A DNA stretch of 35,690 bases from a virus: the IMG/VR virus record IMGVR_UViG_3300044655_001244, positions 1 through 35,690 of that record; one strand, 5' to 3'. The number at the start of each line of letters is the position of its first letter. Position 1 is the first letter of the stretch. The position numbers and the translations under genes are program-made. This document shows, piece by piece, positions 19,398 to 25,837 of the stretch. The notes beneath the pieces are model-generated. The model saw nothing but the letters and a program-made list of their open reading frames with translations. It was not told where the DNA came from and searched no databases.

Positions 19398-19594
19398 CTG
19401 CCACCCAATCCACAACCGCGCCAACCGAGAACCCAAGCTTTTCTTTCGTTCGAATCATCATGCAAACTTAAAACAAATTCACTTAGTTCTTTTTGTTCTT
19501 TTTCAGATAGATTGTTCCATTGCCCTTTCGTTGTCGTCAAATTCTTAAGTCGCTGGGCAATTTCTTTTTTTTTCTCTTCAATTGAATTATTCAC
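19394..19594 (-). CDS. Small hypothetical protein upstream of large terminase
   Basis: 66 aa with a GTG start. Charged helical region (EEKKKEIAQRLKNL, NLSEKEQKELSEFVLSL) and a Gly/Trp-rich end (WVLGWRGCGLGGR). The start overlaps the upstream stop and the stop overlaps the terminase ATG, so it is translationally coupled to terminase. No family recognised. Confidence 0.6.
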   Translation of the reverse strand: MNNSIEEKKKEIAQRLKNLTTTKGQWNNLSEKEQKELSEFVLSLHDDSNERKAWVLGWRGCGLGGR

Positions 19595-19775
19595 AATTAC
19601 TTAAATCATTGTTAATTAACATCTCTTGCAACATCTCAACAGCAACAAGTTTCTTAAAATCTTCCCGCTCTTCAATCACTGCAAATTTCTTGTCATCTGT
19701 GAACCTGATTATTTTAAAGGAATGAGGCAAACTTTCAAGATTCATTACATAACTTGTAACGCTTAAGTTTTTCAT
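19587..19775 (-). CDS. Small hypothetical protein
   Basis: 62 aa. Beta-rich first half (SFKIIRFTDDKKFAVIEERE), helical second half (LVAVEMLQEMLINN). No family recognised. Overlaps the next gene by eight bases; part of the terminase operon. Confidence 0.55.
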   Translation of the reverse strand: MKNLSVTSYVMNLESLPHSFKIIRFTDDKKFAVIEEREDFKKLVAVEMLQEMLINNDLSNCE

Positions 19776-19782
19776 CTTTTGA

Positions 19783-19977
19783 TTAATTTATTTCAACAAC
19801 ATTATCATCAACATTAATAACTACATGCTTGCGCCCATCTTTAATATAATAATCTCCTAGCTTAACATCTTCAATATCTTTTCTTGAAGTCAAAGATTTT
19901 CGATTATCAGTTAGAACTATTCCAGATTCTTCAGCTTCATTAAATCTTTTCAAAAATTCTTCTTTCGTCATTTTCAT
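19783..19977 (-). CDS. Small hypothetical protein
   Basis: 64 aa: a short acidic helix (TKEEFLKRFNEAEESG) followed by beta-type residues (LGDYYIKDGRKHVVINVDD). No family recognised. Lies between the two terminase subunit genes. A second ATG two codons in is equally possible. Confidence 0.55.
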   Translation of the reverse strand: MKMTKEEFLKRFNEAEESGIVLTDNRKSLTSRKDIEDVKLGDYYIKDGRKHVVINVDDNVVEIN

Positions 19978-19995
19978 TTACTCAATTTGTTAAAA

Positions 19996-20412
19996 TTATT
20001 TATTATTATCAATCTCACTTAACACTTCACCAAGCCAAGAGCTGCTTGCGCTTGTGTCTTTTAATTCTGCTTGAATTTTTGTTGAATCACCAAACTTTTG
20101 CGGGTTTTTCTTTGCAGCAAGCCAGCGATAATGATGCGCCAATTCTCTTTGTCTTGTAACGCTCGCTTGAGTGTCGTCAGCTTGTATTTGAAGCAAAGAT
20201 AATTCTGCTTTTCTTGAGATTGTTTCAGCTGATTCTTTTTGAGCTTCGCGTGCGCGGGCGGAATAGTCCGATTTAGCTATAAACCAAGCCAAATTCTCTC
20301 TTCTAACACAAAATTTTTTACAAATCTCATCATAACTTAATGCATTCTCAAGCATGTCAATCACTGCATCAGCATTATCAAGTAAAATCTCTTTTTGTGT
20401 CTTCTTTTTCAT
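19996..20412 (-). CDS. Terminase small subunit (probable)
   Basis: 138 aa from the ATG at 20412. Residues about 10-50 (ADAVIDMLENALSYDEICKK, then FCVRRENLAWFIAKS) read as a helix-turn-helix for recognising the packaging site. The second half, RQRELAHHYRWLAAKKNPQK followed by FGDSTKIQ, matches the conserved C-terminal motif of a common small-terminase family. It is the first gene of the minus-strand block and lies upstream of terL, as usual. SD is weak. Confidence 0.75.
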   Translation of the reverse strand: MKKKTQKEILLDNADAVIDMLENALSYDEICKKFCVRRENLAWFIAKSDYSARAREAQKESAETISRKAELSLLQIQADDTQASVTRQRELAHHYRWLAAKKNPQKFGDSTKIQAELKDTSASSSWLGEVLSEIDNNK

Positions 20413-20470
20413 CAATTAATTGTCTGATTGCCGCGCCGCCGTTGGCTGGTCGCTATTAATAATGTCGAAT

Positions 20471-20510
20471 ATTTTCGAAAATTTCCAGTTGGATTTTACC
20501 AAGCATGGTA
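20471..20510. promoter_or_regulatory. Two palindromes, possible operators for the late promoter
   Basis: ATTTTCGAAAAT (20471-20482) is a perfect 12-base palindrome. TACCAAGCATGGTA (20497-20510) is a 5-bp inverted repeat around four bases. Both lie just downstream of the leftward promoter-like hexamers, in the leader of the small-terminase gene, where a repressor or activator could act. On RNA the second would be a small hairpin. Function is inferred from position. Confidence 0.35.
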
Positions 20511-20524
20511 TTTTCGACGCGCGG

Positions 20525-20553
20525 AATATTGTCAAGTTATTTATTTAAGTCAA
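20525..20553 (-). promoter_or_regulatory. Leftward sigma70-type promoter candidate (late block)
   Basis: Read on the minus strand: TTGACT (20553-20548), 17 bases, then AATATT (20530-20525). A second TTGACA (20535-20530) with a weaker AATACC 17 bases on overlaps it. Either would transcribe the terminase and head genes. The -10 matches are imperfect, which would suit a late promoter needing activation. Confidence 0.4.
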
Positions 20554-20567
20554 GCGCAATAATTAAA

Positions 20568-20597
20568 TTGTTTTCTTTGCCGTAGTGTAAATATAAT
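20568..20597 (+). promoter_or_regulatory. Rightward promoter candidate with consensus TATAAT
   Basis: TTGTTT (20568-20573), 18 bases, then a perfect TATAAT (20592-20597). GTAAAT and ATTTAC flank the -10 as an inverted repeat, so a regulator could sit on it. Transcripts from here would have a leader of about 300 bases before the first gene. Confidence 0.4.
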
Positions 20598-20827
20598 GTA
20601 CATACAATTTACCTTATTGTTTCCTTTTTATTGCTAAATCTTTTTTAAATTATTTTTTCATTTTCTTAAATCATTTCTTTACGGCAGCAATAACAACGCG
20701 GTTTTGCAGCTCTTAATCTTTGCATTGCCTACAGTCTCAAGGCTTCATCATTCTTTTATTGCGTGCGCCTTACTCTCCCTTGATCTAATTCTTTTTTAAT
20801 TATTTTGCATTTTATTTAATTAATTGC

Positions 20828-20856
20828 TTGCATGTTATTTTCTTAGAGCTTAAGAT
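20828..20856 (+). promoter_or_regulatory. Rightward promoter candidate close to the first early gene
   Basis: TTGCAT (20828-20833), exactly 17 bases, then TAAGAT (20851-20856), giving a start near 20863, about 38 bases before the first early ATG. Four of six bases fit in the -10. Confidence 0.35.
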
Positions 20857-20900
20857 GATAGCACGCCAAAAAAAACAAAAACACTTAATTTTTACAAAAT

Positions 20901-21056
20901 ATGAAAAAGTTCTTTATTAAAAACGAAGCTAACATTTGTTTAATCGCAATCACAATGCTATTAATTGCGGGTTTTGTAGCAATGTTTTTAAAATCAGAAG
21001 CAAAATTTCAAAATTGCTTATCTCAAAATGATTTATCAATTGAGTGTAAATTATAA
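20901..21056 (+). CDS. Small single-pass membrane protein, first early gene
   Basis: 51 aa. After a short basic start (MKKFFIKNEANIC) come about 20 hydrophobic residues (LIAITMLLIAGFVAMFL), then a soluble tail with two Cys. This predicts one inner-membrane helix. No family recognised. It opens the rightward operon and is followed at once by a hairpin, so it may be expressed first and apart from the rest. Confidence 0.55.
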   Translation: MKKFFIKNEANICLIAITMLLIAGFVAMFLKSEAKFQNCLSQNDLSIECKL

Positions 21057-21061
21057 TTAAG

Positions 21062-21111
21062 AGCCTTACTAGTACCCCCGCCACCGCGCGGGGTTACAAT
21101 GAAGGGCTTTT
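21062..21111 (+). terminator. Two-tier hairpin followed by TTTT
   Basis: AGCCTT pairs with AAGGGCT across an inner stem GTACCCCCG / CGGGGTTAC (one mismatch) with loop CCACCGCG; TTTTA follows. It is unusually G+C-rich for this genome. It probably stops part of the transcription after the first early gene, or forms an RNA attenuator. Confidence 0.5.
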
Positions 21112-21127
21112 ATCTTCAAATAATAAT

Positions 21128-21140
21128 AAAATCAGGGGCA
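21128..21140 (+). promoter_or_regulatory. Repeated leader AAATCAGGGGCAA, copy 1
   Basis: The sequence AAATCAGGGGCA precedes three early genes at nearly the same distance (here, 21315, 22181), and a shorter form ACAGGGGA precedes a fourth at 22409. AGGGG is the ribosome-binding core, with one G-U pair to the usual anti-SD. The conserved bases outside it suggest shared regulation or a recently duplicated leader. Confidence 0.55.
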
Positions 21141-21144
21141 AATT

Positions 21145-21312
21145 ATGAAAATCACACTCTTAACTAAAAAAACAGGGTTCGCAAACAATCAATTGATTTA
21201 TCCAGCTTGTGAAAAGTCAAAAATCTTTGCAGCAATGTATAACCAAAAAACTTTCACCAATGATAATTTAAATCAAATCAAGGCTTTAGGCTTTGTGATT
21301 CTTTACAAATAA
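21145..21312 (+). CDS. Small hypothetical protein
   Basis: 55 aa, basic, with KITLLTKKTGFANNQLIYPA and a C-terminal beta-like end (ALGFVILYK). No family recognised. It carries copy 1 of the AGGGG leader, and copy 2 follows it, ahead of the ArdC-like gene. Confidence 0.55.
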   Translation: MKITLLTKKTGFANNQLIYPACEKSKIFAAMYNQKTFTNDNLNQIKALGFVILYK

Positions 21313-21314
21313 CT

Positions 21315-21326
21315 AAATCAGGGGCA
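21315..21326 (+). promoter_or_regulatory. Repeated leader AAATCAGGGGCA, copy 2
   Basis: Same twelve bases as at 21128, ending three bases before the ATG of the ArdC-like gene. Confidence 0.55.
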
Positions 21327-21329
21327 GAA

Positions 21330-22073
21330 ATGAACTATAACCAATTTTTAAACGAAATTTTAGACAAGCCAGCGAAAGCGGCGCAATGCTACCAGCTTTT
21401 CCATAATTATTCACTTGGCAACCAGTGGCTGGCAAGCGTTCAGATGAAAGAATTAGAGCCAATCAACACTTATAAAGGCTGGCAAGGCTTAGGGCGGCAA
21501 GTAAAAAAAGGAGCGAAAGCAATCGAACTAATGCTCCCAGTATCTTTAAAAGACAAAGAAGACGAGAAAAAAATCAAAACTTTTTACATCAAGAAAAAAA
21601 ATTGGTTCAAGTTATCAGACACAAGCGGCGCGGATTATAAGCAAGAATTACCGGCAAATTTTGACTTGGAAAAGGCTTTGGCGGCTTTGGAAATTAAGGT
21701 GGAAAAATTCGCAATGGTTAACGGCAATTGCCAAGGGTACGCGAAACCTAACAAAAATTTAATAGCAATAAACCCGTTAGCCAGTGATTTTTTCAAAACC
21801 TCAATTCATGAAATGGCGCATTGCTTGCTCCATAAAAACGAAGATGGCGAAACTTTAAATCACGGGGAAAATTTGCTCCCTCGCTCGATTAAAGAATTAG
21901 AAGCGGAAGGCACGGCATACATTGTAAAAACAAGCTTGGGAATTTTTGAAGGCTTAGAATTTTCAAGAAATTATATCAAAGGCTGGCTGGCTGGTGATGA
22001 AATAAAAGAAAACAATTTTAAAAGAATTTTAGGCGCGGCGAGCAAGATTTTAAAAGCGGGAACTCAAGAATAA
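21330..22073 (+). CDS. ArdC-like antirestriction protein (ssDNA-binding plus zinc metallopeptidase)
   Basis: 247 aa. Residues about 1-95 match the N-terminal ssDNA-binding domain of the ArdC family (NTYKGWQGLGRQVKKGAKAI). Residues 160-164 form HEMAH, the zinc-binding HExxH, with a likely third ligand Glu near 191-193 (ELEAEGTAYIV). ArdC proteins protect incoming DNA from host restriction. Being among the first early genes fits a role in the first minutes after entry. All metal ligands appear intact. It is followed by a terminator-like hairpin. Confidence 0.8.
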   Translation: MNYNQFLNEILDKPAKAAQCYQLFHNYSLGNQWLASVQMKELEPINTYKGWQGLGRQVKKGAKAIELMLPVSLKDKEDEKKIKTFYIKKKNWFKLSDTSGADYKQELPANFDLEKALAALEIKVEKFAMVNGNCQGYAKPNKNLIAINPLASDFFKTSIHEMAHCLLHKNEDGETLNHGENLLPRSIKELEAEGTAYIVKTSLGIFEGLEFSRNYIKGWLAGDEIKENNFKRILGAASKILKAGTQE

Positions 22074-22077
22074 AAAA

Positions 22078-22098
22078 GGGAGCCTCGCCACGGCTCTT
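22078..22098 (+). terminator. Small hairpin after the ArdC-like gene
   Basis: GAGCC and GGCTC (plus two G-U pairs) enclose TCGCCAC; AAAA precedes and TTAAAA follows. It is a weak terminator or mRNA-end hairpin. The 120-base gap around it has no gene. Confidence 0.4.
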
Positions 22099-22180
22099 AA
22101 AATAATTGAAAAGAATTGAAACTAATTATTGACTAAATAAAAAAAAGAAATTAAAAAGAATTAGAAAAATATTAATAACA

Positions 22181-22192
22181 AAATCAGGGGCA
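22181..22192 (+). promoter_or_regulatory. Repeated leader AAATCAGGGGCA, copy 3
   Basis: Identical to copies at 21128 and 21315, four bases before the ATG at 22197. Confidence 0.55.
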
Positions 22193-22196
22193 AGAA

Positions 22197-22400
22197 ATGA
22201 AAACAAAAAAACCAAAAATTTACCAAAACTTTCAAGACAAATTTGGCAACGTTTATCAATTTTCTAGCTATTTAGATTTTGCGACGTTTTGGTTCAACTG
22301 CTCCTATGTTAGAAAATTAGAATATTTTCCTGCCAATTTTAAAAAATTGCAGTGGGCGGCTAGAATGTCTAAAGAGGCAAAAGAACCATGGAATAAATAA
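22197..22400 (+). CDS. Small hypothetical protein
   Basis: 67 aa, aromatic- and Lys-rich (IYQNFQDKFGNVYQFSSYLD, FATFWFNCSYVRKLEYF). No family recognised. Start supported by leader copy 3. Confidence 0.55.
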   Translation: MKTKKPKIYQNFQDKFGNVYQFSSYLDFATFWFNCSYVRKLEYFPANFKKLQWAARMSKEAKEPWNK

Positions 22401-22421
22401 CAATTAAAACAGGGGAAAAAA

Positions 22422-22592
22422 ATGAAAGAAGAAATTAAAACAATTGAAATTGAAAAAGATGATGAAGGCCGCAGTGTTGGCGACATTTTTAATAAACTCG
22501 ATGATTTGAGCAATGGATTTTTTGAAGAATCGCAGAATTTTATAAACCAAAAAAAAATCAATCAAAAAAAAGGGGTAACAAATGCTAAATAA
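22422..22592 (+). CDS. Small acidic hypothetical protein
   Basis: 56 aa: MKEEIKTIEIEKDDEGRSVG, then DIFNKLDDLSNGFFEE and a Lys/Gln-rich end. SD ACAGGGGA lies before the ATG. It overlaps the next gene by 11 bases, whose own AGGGG lies inside this frame, so the two are coupled. No family recognised. Confidence 0.5.
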   Translation: MKEEIKTIEIEKDDEGRSVGDIFNKLDDLSNGFFEESQNFINQKKINQKKGVTNAK

Positions 22593-22842
22593 AATCAAAA
22601 AATTAATTGCCACCGCAAAATTTAACCGCGCTCAAAATAAAAGATTTGCGGGCGTTCTAGATCAGAATTTTGATTTAGAAGATAATTCAATAATTTTTAA
22701 AGCTTCAATTCTTGTCGGAATAATTGCCGCTGGCTGCTTTTGGCTAATTGCAATTAGTTTAGACGCACAAGCGGGCAAGATTAACAAAAAACTAGAGCAG
22801 CAACAATTTCAAAAAATTATTCAATCAACTTATAATCAATAA
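22582..22842 (+). CDS. Small membrane protein
   Basis: 86 aa. Basic N-terminus (NKIKKLIATAKFNRAQNKR), one hydrophobic helix at about 38-60 (IIFKASILVGIIAAGCFWLI) and a Gln/Lys-rich C-terminal helix that could be a coiled coil. Size and layout resemble a spanin or holin accessory, but no lysis neighbours support that. Unknown function. Confidence 0.55.
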   Translation: MLNKIKKLIATAKFNRAQNKRFAGVLDQNFDLEDNSIIFKASILVGIIAAGCFWLIAISLDAQAGKINKKLEQQQFQKIIQSTYNQ

Positions 22843-22846
22843 ATTT

Positions 22847-23191
22847 ATGAGAGAAATAAAATTTAGAGGCGTTGGCAATAAAGATAATTTAATTTATGGA
22901 CAATATTTTGTTTTGCCAAGTGGAGAACATAGAATTGTCAACTATTTTACTGGCGAAAATGAAATTATAGATCGTCAAACATTAGCCCAATTTACTGGAT
23001 TGTCTGATAAAAATAACCAAGAAATTTTCGAGAACGACAAAATTAAGTTTGATTTCGATTATTCCAACAAAACATTTGAAGGGATCGTTTATTTTAAAAA
23101 TGGTTGTTTTTATGTAGATGATAATTGCCCGCAAGGTCATTTAACCCTAGGTTGTTTAATAGAAAATAAAAGAAATGTTGAAATAATTTAA
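22847..23191 (+). CDS. YopX family protein
   Basis: 114 aa. The family pattern is clear: MREIKFRGVGNKDN at the start, then RQTLAQFTGLSDKNNQEIFENDKI and a C-terminal ENKRNVEII. YopX proteins are common in phages and have a small beta-barrel fold; their role is unknown. A second member lies at 30785. No SD is evident. Confidence 0.8.
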   Translation: MREIKFRGVGNKDNLIYGQYFVLPSGEHRIVNYFTGENEIIDRQTLAQFTGLSDKNNQEIFENDKIKFDFDYSNKTFEGIVYFKNGCFYVDDNCPQGHLTLGCLIENKRNVEII

Positions 23192-23204
23192 TAAAAATAA
23201 ATTT

Positions 23205-23426
23205 ATGAAAATAAAAAACATAATTCAAAAAGAAATTAAAAAAAGAATCCACGTTACAACTTTAACTACTGGCGAAACTATTTTCGGCTCTTTAAACATT
23301 GGAAGGCTTGTTAAAAGCGATCAGGACGGCGTTTATTTAATGGCGGACGGCGTACCCGTAACTTGCGATAAAGAAATGCTCGCGAGAATTAATGAACGCT
23401 TAGATTTTTTAAATTGGGGGAAATAA
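23205..23426 (+). CDS. Small hypothetical protein, beta-rich
   Basis: 73 aa. Basic start (KIKNIIQKEIKKRIHVTTL) then TGETIFGSLNIGRLVKSDQ and DGVYLMADGVPVTCD, which reads as a small SH3-like or Sm-like beta fold. No family assigned. Confidence 0.5.
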   Translation: MKIKNIIQKEIKKRIHVTTLTTGETIFGSLNIGRLVKSDQDGVYLMADGVPVTCDKEMLARINERLDFLNWGK

Positions 23427-23429
23427 ATT

Positions 23430-23876
23430 ATGAAAAAAACATCTTACGAAATATCAAAGAAACTAGCGGAAATTGGGTTCAGGGCTGAAACAGATTTTTG
23501 CTGGAGTCAATGGAAAAACGCGAACGGTTCATGGAAAAATGTGGGGGGTTCTCCGAATGTTACCTTGTCTTATATCGGGGACGATTGCGACATGGACGCG
23601 AAACCTATGCAGCCTGTTTTGGATGAAAGAGCCACGCTTTGCTATAACTTAGAAACTATTTTAGAGGCTTTGCCTAAATTTATTAATTGTAACGATTATG
23701 AGTATTGTCTGACATTTTGGTTGGCTCGGCATCTATACTATGAACTCGTGGGGGATAAAGAAAATATTGATGTTTTTAAGTTTGAAATAAAAAAAGATGA
23801 AAACGAATCCCTAGCAGACACCGCCGCCAGACTTCTAATTTTACTTTACGAAAAAAATTTGGTTAATTTTAATTAA
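23430..23876 (+). CDS. Conserved phage hypothetical protein
   Basis: 148 aa. Begins MKKTSYEISKKLAEIGFRA, then FCWSQWKN, and later NLETILEALPKF with a C-terminal SLADTAARLLILLYEK. This start and end recur in phage and prophage proteins of unknown function that I associate with early accessory regions. Cys residues are frequent but not in a clear metal motif. Confidence 0.55.
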   Translation: MKKTSYEISKKLAEIGFRAETDFCWSQWKNANGSWKNVGGSPNVTLSYIGDDCDMDAKPMQPVLDERATLCYNLETILEALPKFINCNDYEYCLTFWLARHLYYELVGDKENIDVFKFEIKKDENESLADTAARLLILLYEKNLVNFN

Positions 23877-23888
23877 AAAAAGGAAATT

Positions 23889-24161
23889 ATGATAAAAGAG
23901 TTTTACTCAATCCAAAAGTTTCAGAAAATTAGTGAGGCTTTGGATCTAAACTTAGAGTTGCTGGAGTTAAAAATAGAGAAAGAAATGCACCACCCAAAAA
24001 CTGGAGAATTGCACATCATAACTAAGCGGGAAGTGGGAAGCGGCGGTTATAACATAGTGCAATCTTTTAAAGATTTTAAGGAATTTAATATTTTTTTGGA
24101 AATCTTTCAAAAAAAAATTAATAAATTCACAAAATACTTAATTAACCCAGAATTATTTTAA
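23889..24161 (+). CDS. Hypothetical protein
   Basis: 90 aa, mixed charged helix and strand (LDLNLELLELKIEKEMHHPK, EVGSGGYNIVQSFKDFKEF). SD AAAAAGGAAATT precedes the ATG. No family recognised. Confidence 0.5.
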   Translation: MIKEFYSIQKFQKISEALDLNLELLELKIEKEMHHPKTGELHIITKREVGSGGYNIVQSFKDFKEFNIFLEIFQKKINKFTKYLINPELF

Positions 24162-24177
24162 TTTAAAAAAGGAAACT

Positions 24178-24396
24178 ATGAACGAAAAACAATTTACACC
24201 ATCGCAAATTTACGAAAAAATGATTGCCGAAAGTTTGGGCTTCCCTGAAATGGCGGCAATGATTGAACCGCCAATCAGTCATCAAGGCTTGCGGTTTCAC
24301 ATTAAATCCTATTGTAAGGCATTCAACAAGCCAATGCCAAAAGGCGGCAAAAGAGGCAGAAAACCAGCGATTAAAACTTTTAAAATTAAGGAGTAA
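24178..24396 (+). CDS. Small basic protein with an AT-hook-like tail
   Basis: 72 aa. The C-terminus GGKRGRKPAIKTFKIKE contains RGRKP, close to the AT-hook core that binds the minor groove of A+T-rich DNA. The first part (FTPSQIYEKMIAESLGFPEM) looks helical. A DNA-binding role is an inference from the tail. SD AAAGGAAACT is present. Confidence 0.5.
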   Translation: MNEKQFTPSQIYEKMIAESLGFPEMAAMIEPPISHQGLRFHIKSYCKAFNKPMPKGGKRGRKPAIKTFKIKE

Positions 24397-24398
24397 AA

Positions 24399-24527
24399 AT
24401 GAAACTCTATGATTATAAAGCTGAAGAGCTTCAAAAACAAATTTATTTTCTTAAAATACTAATGATCGCGCCGCTGGCAATTTCTTTTATTTTCAGCATA
24501 ATTATTTACTTAATCAAATTTATTTAA
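24399..24527 (+). CDS. Small membrane protein
   Basis: 42 aa: charged first 15 residues, then a hydrophobic helix to the end (ILMIAPLAISFIFSIIIYLI). Good SD (AAGGAG). Unknown function; paired with another tiny membrane protein directly downstream. Confidence 0.5.
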   Translation: MKLYDYKAEELQKQIYFLKILMIAPLAISFIFSIIIYLIKFI

Positions 24528-24528
24528 T

Positions 24529-24669
24529 ATGTTTACCTTCAAAGAAAAAATGTTACTAATTATCGGAACAATATTTTTTATTTTTGCAACTTTCTCAACT
24601 TATTATTTTTTTAAAAGTCTTGATGAGGAATTATATACTAAATCATCAAAAGAAGAGCTTGAATTTTAA
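24529..24669 (+). CDS. Small membrane protein
   Basis: 46 aa: MFTFKEK, a hydrophobic helix (LLIIGTIFFIFATFSTYYFF), then an acidic tail (SLDEELYTKSSKEELEF). It starts one base after the stop of the previous membrane gene. Last gene before the structured non-coding region. Confidence 0.5.
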   Translation: MFTFKEKMLLIIGTIFFIFATFSTYYFFKSLDEELYTKSSKEELEF

Positions 24670-24912
24670 TTTTTAAGCGGTAGTTTTAAACTATACGACT
24701 ATATCCTCTCCCTTGCAAAATAGGTGATGAGATAGAACAAAGTTAGTTGCAACTAGGTTTGTTAGTTGGCGGGCAATCACTATTTTCTCGCCAACTTCGC
24801 TAATTTATTCACTGCGTAGCGGGGGATAAAACACGCTTCTAAAAGGGAAGTGTGCCTTAGTTCTTCTAAGGCTAACCCGAAAGTCCTAAAAAAGCTTTCG
24901 GGGAATTTTACG

Positions 24913-25064
24913 GCGAAGATGGGCGAGTGTTAATGCCAGTTTGTCAGCGGTCGACCAGTAGGCAAACTACCAGTATAATTAAGTTTAAAGAATAGCAGAT
25001 TAATTACCCGTAAATGCTTTAAATTAATTTGGTTTCGTGGGTTAAAATCCTACTCTTCCCACCA
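24913..25064 (+). ncRNA. Remodelled class-II tRNA-like domain ending in CCA
   Basis: Acceptor-like strands GCGAAGA (24913) and TCTTCCC (25054) pair with one C-C mismatch and are followed by A and CCA at 25062-25064. A D-like arm GGC/GCC with loop GAGTGTTAAT follows, then an anticodon-like stem AGTTTG/CAAACT whose 19-base loop contains the palindrome GGTCGACC. The variable arm is greatly extended: ACCA/TGGT, AATTAA/TTAATT and TTTAAAG/CTTTAAA. The T arm is GTGGG/CCTAC with loop TTAAAAT. D-loop GG and T-loop C56, which normally touch, are both altered. There is no usable anticodon, so it is unlikely to decode. Confidence 0.5.
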
Positions 25065-25700
25065 GTATAGATTTCTTTGGTTTTCTATACATATCTAAAA
25101 AATGTGTATAGAAAAGCGCAGAAATGCGCGGTTATTGATAAGCATACTACAAAATGGTTTATGATTCTTAAATGAATGTCAGAGAGTGGCTGACTGTAGA
25201 AAATACTTATCAATAACATGAGGGAAGCGTAGAGGGCAAGTTTTAGCGGGGATTCCATCGGTTTCTTCGTGATGTGCTTTAAGATTAAAATCTTTTAGCG
25301 GGGCTAAGACAAATCGGACTAAGGGGCTGGCAAGTCTCCTGCCGTGAGGCGAAAGCCAATAAAATCTTGCCAAACTAGCTAGAAATAGCGGGAAAGCTGA
25401 AAAATTAGGCTCTCTTAAATTCCGAAAGGACAAGCCCCGCACGCAAAGGCGGGGAGTAATATCACCCATCTACCTAGTGTAGAAAGAAGTCCTGAGTTCG
25501 TCCAAAAGGCGTCCTCTGCAAAGATACTTTGGAAGTAGGAAAATTCTTACTCCTTTAGTAGGTCAGAAATGACCCAAGCGAGTGGTTAGATAGTGAAAAC
25601 TTTCGCCGCCAATAAGGAAAAAAGTAAGGGCAGTCTCATTAAGAGATATTACGAGTTCGCGACAAGTGATACGCTTTCAAAGGTTAAATTAAAAAATAAT

Positions 25701-25835
25701 ATGGCAACTGGATTTATATATTTATCTTACGAACAACTAGAAAAATTGGGCTACATGTCTAGTTTCGATACTAGAAATTGGTTTGATAAACTATTGAGAA
25801 AGCCAGTTGATAAGAGATATTATTGGGTAAAATAA
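25701..25835 (+). CDS. Possible 44-residue protein ahead of the HNH gene
   Basis: Encodes MATGFIYLSYEQLEKLGYMS and 24 more residues rich in Tyr, Lys and Leu. The stop lies two bases before the HNH ATG, suggesting coupling. The frame stays open upstream to a GTG at 25593, which would run through likely RNA structure. Protein-like composition is the main support; the SD is weak. Confidence 0.35.
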   Translation: MATGFIYLSYEQLEKLGYMSSFDTRNWFDKLLRKPVDKRYYWVK

Positions 25836-25837
25836 CT

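Larger units (their letters stand above)
20413..20900. other. Divergent intergenic control region
   Basis: 488 bases without a convincing gene separate the leftward late block from the rightward early block. It contains promoter-like hexamers facing both ways, two palindromes near 20471 and 20497, and a pyrimidine-rich stretch in the middle. This is where the choice between early and late transcription is probably made. No repressor gene of the usual type lies next to it. Confidence 0.6.

Noticed and set aside
24840-25064. tmRNA
   Set aside because: The CCA-ending domain lacks the conserved 5' tmRNA sequence and any tag-encoding frame.
25179-25469. 96-residue open frame on the minus strand
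   Set aside because: It lies across strong RNA hairpins, has a low-complexity Leu/Arg/Pro composition, and opposes all neighbouring genes.
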